DNA of 64,000 bases from NCBI GenBank assembly GCA_015680685.1, contig MNCI01011532.1, forward strand, positions 963,042 to 1,027,041, written 5' to 3'. The DNA comes from Gnetum montanum. Lineage: Eukaryota > Streptophyta > Gnetopsida > Gnetales > Gnetaceae. Positions 58,780 to 64,000 of the stretch are shown piece by piece. How positions within the stretch are numbered: the stretch's first letter is position 1; every line of letters begins with the position of its first letter. Position numbers and translations under genes: made by a program. The notes under the pieces are model-generated. The model did no database searches. It worked only from the letters and a program-made list of their open reading frames with translations, and had not been told where the DNA came from.

Positions 58780-59660
58780 AAGTGAGGTTGCTATGCTAAG
58801 TGTAACTGCTTCTTGACCCATCGTGGAATGGGCGAAGCATAAGGCTGAGACACTTTGCTACGACCTTCATCTATGTCATTGTCCTCCACTTGGAAGGGCA
58901 ACTTAGTCCACACATTTCTGTTTTCTAAATCGGCATGATGAGTTGGTTCTCTTGTCAAATGGTTAGTGTCTATAGAGATAGGCACTGCACTCTCAGAGGT
59001 TACGACCTTTGAGCCTTATTCCATATCCACGTTGTTGATAGCTTATGTTGCTACCTCATCGCCATGGATTATCACCTCCCTACCTACATAGGGTAGATGG
59101 ATCCCATGATGGATAGGTGAAGAGACTGCCCTAAGTTGTACTAACCATGACCTTCCCAAGATCAGGTTAAACTCAAGCATCTCTTCAACCATGATGAACA
59201 TTGTGTTTGTGGGGAACTAGTCCCCTGCCACAAAGTTAATATGGACCATGCTTTTTACCACAACATGTGTCCCATTGAATGACTTTAAGCACAACATTGT
59301 TGTGGGTCTGATCTAGTCGATTAGACCCAGCTTGTTCACAATGGGGAAAGGGATGATGTTAGTAGCAGCCCCATCATCGATGTGTACCCTTTGGATCTTA
59401 TGTTGACTAACCTAGATTGTGATGAACAGAGGTGCCGTAGTCACCTAACCCTTTTCAGGGTCTTCCCTAATGGAATCATTGCAAAAAGTCAGTTGGGATG
59501 GCTTCGGTTCTGCAGGCGCAAAAGAAAACATGATCGAATGGATTGCCTTCTCTTCTATTGGCATGTTTTCATCGATAGGGATTGCTGTTAACATGTGGAC
59601 CAAAGCCTCACAGTGCTCGGTAGATGTCATGATTAGGTTGTATAGGCTCAGCGTAGTGTT
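58780..59660 (-). pseudogene. Protease of element D
   Basis: Read on the minus strand: active site DDGAATNIIP (DDGA codons 59378-59367), EFNLILGRSWLVQLRAVSS (about 59178-59120), HLPYVGREVIIHGDE (about 59097-59050), then a linker ending PIPRWVKKQLHLA with a stop at 58791. A DDG-type active site is shared with element C (44482-44490). Frameshifts or stops lie upstream, near 59420. The coding end coincides with the border of the 5.8-kb antisense-gene gap before RT. Confidence 0.7.
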
Positions 59661-60149
59661 TTTCTATTTCAAAGCCTGCTTGACCTAGGAGAGGGCATCC
59701 AAAAGATCTTGGCCACCTTCTGGTTTACTACCTTTCTCCTCTTCTATTCATCCCAAAAGATCAATTTCTCAATGAAGGATAGTTTTTGGTTTGGGTTTAG
59801 GCCCTCTTGGGCGAGTTGGCGAACACTATGCAAGGGTAGTAACATCATTTTTCGACGATGAAGGTATAGATGCAGGGGGTGAGAGTGTACGGTTGGAGGT
59901 ACCTGGGGTGGTACTTCCCCTCGATGTATTACCAATGAAGTGCACTTCTCAGTTTTTAGGATGAGAAAGCTGTAAAGCTATCTTATGTGGGATGGGGGCT
60001 GTCGAAGGGCTTGGCCCCCTGATAACAAATGGAACTAATGATGTTAATGTGCAGGGTGGTGGTGGTGCGATTCTGCTAATAGGTGGTTCAAGGGTGGATG
60101 CCCAAGAAATAGATGGTGTAAGAGGAGATGTCCAAGGAGGGACTCTCAG

Positions 60150-62510
60150 GACAAAAGGTCACCGTAGACTTCGATTAGCCGCTGGTGGTGCTGGTGCACT
60201 GCGTTCAGGCACATAGATCACAAACAGCTGCTGGGGTGGTCTAGGATCATTATCAACACCAATGGTGTTGATAATGTAACCAACGTTGTTGGTGTTGAGG
60301 GGGTTAGTGTAAACATGCAGGGATTGATTCTCAAAACGTACTAGATTGCTTTCGTCTAGCACCAGCTTCCCTTGATCGATCATCCTTTGGATGTTGTCCT
60401 TCAGCGCCATGTAGTAATCTGTATCGTGACCACATTGTTGGTGGTAGTCACAGAACCACTCTAGCTTGAAACCCTTTAGAACCGGGGGCTCGTTGGGCAA
60501 AGCCAACAAGGGGTTCCTAAGGATTTCATAGTACCATTGATGCTTCCTGGCTCCATACTTCAACATCTGCTTGTGTTGGATGTACCCTATCACTAGTAGT
60601 TGCTTTAGAAGATTTGATGTCTTGACAAGCAGTGAGGTATACTTTGAGGGATCTTTACGCTTGAATTTTGGTTTAGGTGGTGCGGATGTCTCAGGTGCGG
60701 GTGTAGGAGGCTACGGTGTGTTGCCCTGTTTGGGCATGGGGTTAGCTGTAGGTTTGGCTGATTTCTTGTTGTTCTTGCTATTGCTATTATTAGATTTGGG
60801 TTTAGCCTCATTCGCCATAGTGGCCACTATGGTTGTAGTAGCCTTATCCTTTTCCTTGTTCATGAAGGTGTTCTTGTATGCAATGTAGGCTGGGCCTTTG
60901 CTTGCCTTAGCTGCATCTTGTATGCTCTTAGTCTGGGTGAAAGCTTAACTAAGAGTGCACAAAGTGAGATAATACAGCTTAGACTTGATAAAGTCATTTA
61001 CTACACCCTTAAAGACGACTAGCAAGTGGGCCTTCGTGATGGGCTCATAGATTTTATTAAGGGTCGTGCCCTAGCGTTGGATTAACTTTTGGATTGGTTC
61101 CAGCAGGTCTTGTTTCACGCTCATCAATTGATCTAGCGTGAGTTCCAGTCTCAAGTTGTACTTGAAATGCGTCATGAACTAGGTCAGAAGCTCCTCTAGG
61201 GTTGATATGGAGGAGCTTGGAAGGATGTGGTACCAATCCAAGGCTTTTCTGGTCAGAGACATGGCAAAGACATGGATGATCGTATGCAGCCATTATTGCA
61301 AAAGAAGAGACTCAAACCTAAATGTAACAAGGTGTGTGTTGGGATCTCCCTCCCCATTGTATTTTGTGAAATGGGGGAGTGACATTCCTCGGGGTAACGT
61401 TAGTGTAGGGATTGCTAGGCTGATGGGATCGTCCTAGTAGAAGTCCATGACTTGTACCATATTAGACCCAACAGCCTTGAGGCATTTTATTTTTCTTAGT
61501 AAGGGTCAAGATAAGCTGGAACACTTGATCCAGACCCGGGGATGATGTAGATGGTTGGGGAATCGTAGGGGTAGCTCCCATCTATGGAGTGGTAGGGATA
61601 GCAACATGAACTATTGGTGGTGCTATTGGGATGCCCCCTATGAATTGTGTTGCTTGTGGCATCCACCAATCGACAGGTGATGCTGTTGTAGTAGTAGCCG
61701 AGGGATGTGCTATGGGGTAGATTGTTTGCACGGCTGGTGGAACAGACCATAGCCCTACACTGGGTTGTACTATTTGTAGGGCTTGGTAGGTCTGATGGCG
61801 AGTGTGATACATTTGCAATGGTAACATAGTAGGAGGAGAGGTGAATGGGGTCCACCATGTGGATGGGCCTAGGCCCTTCGCTAACAATGGAACAAGTGTA
61901 AATGTAGGAATGGAGGTGGAAGCTACATGCGATTGTGAAGTAGGTATGGTATGAATGTGTGGTAGGGTAGCTGTGATTGGTACGTGATGGGATGCAGGAC
62001 TAGATTGATGAACATTTTGTAGAGGAATAGTGGTTGAGAATGAAACAGGAGAATAGGGGTGTTGGTACGCTGAGGACATGACATGGCTACCCATTGTTGA
62101 TGTAATCGTAGGTTGCAATGGTGTAGGTGTGATCACGAAGGGAGTAGCAATAGACAACAGGTTCATCCAAAAGGATCGGGTAGGAGGGTTGGTGGTAGGG
62201 TTGCTTTGACACCCCCCCATCAGACTTGGAATCTAGCTCTTCCTACCCATCCTACAAAGCCTCATTATGATGAGACATCGTGTCCTACAACTCCCCAAGC
62301 CTAAGGACCTAGATTAGTTGATCTAGAAGCCATTGGTTCATTTGTGTTAAGGGGACAGAAACATCAGGAGTAGGAATAAATTCCTTCCCATTATAGTAGG
62401 TGAACTCGAAGCTACGCTTCTCTTCTAACTTTTGTGCATCTAAGGGTAGGTTTTCCTGCACCTTAGCACAAAGAAAGTTGTATTGCTCATGTTGTTGGGC
62501 CAAGATCTCA
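60150..62510 (-). pseudogene. Gag of element D
   Basis: Minus strand. The N-terminus (MAQQHEQYNFLCAKVQENL) opens at 62503. A P/T/S/Q/Y-rich region follows (62220-61580). The gag core lies at about 61290-61060 (FAMSLTRKALDWYHILPSSS, LTLDQLMSVKQ). The C-terminal open frame at 60593-60159 has GFKLEWFCDYHQQCGHDTDY and ALKDNIQRMIDQGKLV, the zinc-type C-x2-H...G-H-x-T block usual in Tat gag. Several stops and frameshifts separate the parts. 59660-60150 is a poorly conserved gag-protease linker. Confidence 0.72.
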
Positions 62511-62724
62511 GGTCCTCAATTTTGGATCTTGAGGGATTGATGTGGCCCCAACGTTGGGCTAAGTGGTTGTTTGACACCTGTGATGCCTTGAACTGTAAGG
62601 GGAACCTCAATGTTAGAGGTGTTAGTAATAGTGCTTGGCGAAGTCATTGTTATAAGCCAAACAGGTTTGCAAATGAGGGAAACAAGGAAATTGCAAGGCA
62701 ATCAAAGTCTTTACATCTTGCTGG

Positions 62725-63030
62725 AATCTAAAGGAACCGTTGGAGTGACCGGTCTATACCACACAATGCGCAAACAACTGTAGAAACATGTCATGTTCAC
62801 TCTAGTGCATGATAGGGTACAGAACGCGTGCAAAACTACCATAAAACAAAAGGGTCAAATGATGATCAAATGCTTTATGTCCTATAGGGTTGCAATGGAA
62901 CCACCGAAGCGACCAATCTACACCACACGATGCATAAAGAACCACTAGAGGGTGTTGAGTTTACACTAGTGCATGTCGGGGTGCAAAACACTTATGAGAC
63001 TACCGTTTAACACAAAAAAGGACACTAAAG
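62725..63030 (-). repeat. 160-bp tandem duplication in the leader of D
   Basis: About 62725-62865 and 62885-63030 are two diverged copies; on the plus strand each runs GGAACC..., TCTAYACCACAC, CACTAGTGCATG-like, then ACTACC. The duplication lies between the primer site and gag. Confidence 0.7.
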
Positions 63031-63053
63031 GCCCTCCTTCTAGCACTAGAAAA
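63028..63053 (-). other. Primer-site region of element D
   Basis: On the minus strand TAGTGCTAGAAGGAGGGCC follows the LTR end GGTCGCTACA after a few bases (GTTTTC). It is nearly identical to 37156-37174 in C, which defines the family's primer region. Confidence 0.6.
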
Positions 63054-63054
63054 C

Positions 63055-64000
63055 TGTAGCGACCAAAAATGTTGACGGCTAGAAAAACACTGAGAGGTCT
63101 TTGCTTGTGACAGTCTTGACCTCGTATCTAAATGAGGGGTGTGTTGGAAGTAAAATGGAAATGGGATGCTTTGAACGGTCTAGTTGATCAGACAAGGACT
63201 TAATCGGTGTCACTACACCTTTTGCAAACTTGTAATGTAAAAACAACGTTTATAGCGTAAAATATCGATTATTATATGCGAGAAACCAAAATGATGTAAA
63301 ATGCAATGATAAATAGAAAAAGAAAGTAAACTGTAGTTAAGAAATGCACCGCTTTCAAGACAATAGCTTTACTTTGCCAAAGTGGATACAATCGGTTATG
63401 CAATGCTAGGAAGCACAGAGATCCCAAAAGTAACCAAGACGTTCAAAAGCAAGCCAACAAAGTTTTTTGCCTAAATTTGCCAAGTTTTCCAACTTGTAAA
63501 TTTGCCAATCCTTTTGATTTGCCAACCATGTGCAAAGCTGCTCAAAAATGCCCACCCTTTGAGCATTGCTTGTCGGGGTATTTATAGGACTAAGAACATG
63601 CAAAATATGCAATTCGGATGCCATGTGTCTTGGACCTGCCAGATGTTGATGTGTCCATGTTGCATGGACATGCAAAGTTGATTGATGAGCCTGCCATGCT
63701 ACAATTACGCTATCAGAACTGGAGACGTTGGGATTAGGTGTGCCATCAATGCAGATAAGGAGTGAAGCACACCGATGTAGCGTAGCCGCCTGCTACACTA
63801 TGCTACACTATGGAGTGTAGCCATGTTAGCCTAGCATAGCTACTTGCTACACTATGCTACATTGTGTAATGTAGCCTATTTAGTGCAGCGTAGCCATTTG
63901 TTACATTGTGCTATGCCTGTGCTATGCTATGTAGCGTAGCATAGCGTAACCACTAGTTCAAAGAAGGAATATGTGTTAGAGCTAATTGTAAGTGCTGAAA
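63055..64000 (-). repeat. 5' LTR of element D (partial)
   Basis: Matches 45999 to about 46940. The TATA box on the minus strand is TATAAATA (63586-63579). It has the same palindromic GTAGCGTAGC cluster (63775-63955). The remainder lies beyond the window. Confidence 0.85.

Larger units (their letters stand above)
45999..64000 (-). mobile_element. Element D: Tat-type Ty3/gypsy retrotransposon with antisense gene
   Basis: The element is read on the minus strand: 5' LTR 64000-63055 (cut by the window edge), primer site, gag, protease, then a 5.8-kb gap holding an opposite-strand gene, then RT, RNase H, a second RNase H, integrase, a tandem array, polypurine tract and 3' LTR 47681-45999. The visible part is 18 kb. 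The second RNase H domain, a mark of the Tat lineage, supports the assignment. LTR copies differ by eye at around one base in ten. It interrupts element C and is therefore younger. Confidence 0.85.

Noticed and set aside
61582-62220. 212-residue minus-strand ORF as a separate gene
   Set aside because: It belongs to the P/T/S-rich gag region of D; composition and position fit gag, and no independent start or domain is seen.
1-64000. tRNA, rRNA and other structured RNA genes
   Set aside because: No cloverleaf-like or rRNA-like sequence was recognised by eye; a covariance-model scan would be needed to exclude small ones.

Overview
This is a gene-poor, repeat-rich stretch of a seed-plant nuclear genome. 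It is AT-rich, has spliceosomal introns, and most of it is decayed Ty3/gypsy LTR retrotransposons nested in one another. The great age of the repeats (many stops, LTR copies that differ by eye at about one base in ten or more) and the one clear host gene, a BAHD acyltransferase resembling benzyl-alcohol/taxane-type acyltransferases, suggest a gymnosperm, possibly a yew-like conifer. That placement is inference; nothing here names the species.

Layout. 1-2600: repeat fragments, including an LTR-like promoter region and a foldback element with long inverted ends. 2640-5660: an apparently intact two-exon BAHD gene with a TATA box and a very GC-rich second exon. 5660-8080: intergenic DNA with an orphan terminal exon (6250-6360) and diverged copies of promoter-type sequence. 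8081-30786: Athila-type element A, which has lost RT and integrase. It contains a second Athila-type element B (9090-20984), inserted just 5' of A's gag, and a solo LTR with a perfect 5-bp target duplication (23713-24189). 30787-32776: a second, broken BAHD copy, so element A sits in what was the upstream region of that copy. 32800-35617: non-coding DNA, a LINE tail and a reversed fragment of an A-type LTR. 35618-45998: plus-strand Tat-type element C, rearranged. 45999 to beyond 64000: minus-strand Tat-type element D with gag, protease, RT with an intact YVDD box, RNase H, a second RNase H and integrase.

Most interesting observation. In both C and D an intron-containing gene lies on the strand opposite to gag-pol, placed directly downstream of the protease coding end. 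In D it lies between protease and reverse transcriptase and has its own TATA box and an acidic C-terminus. The exons of the C and D copies correspond one to one. Antisense extra ORFs are known in Tat elements (Grande, Retand), but as far as I know near the 3' LTR; a multi-exon antisense gene inside the protease-RT gap looks unusual. Related tandem arrays and a GCTACGCTA-type palindromic motif recur in the LTRs, in this gene's introns and in the spacers, tying the gene to the element.

The only probably functional host gene is the first BAHD gene. All transposon proteins except perhaps parts of D's pol carry stops or frameshifts. No tRNA, rRNA or CRISPR features were seen.
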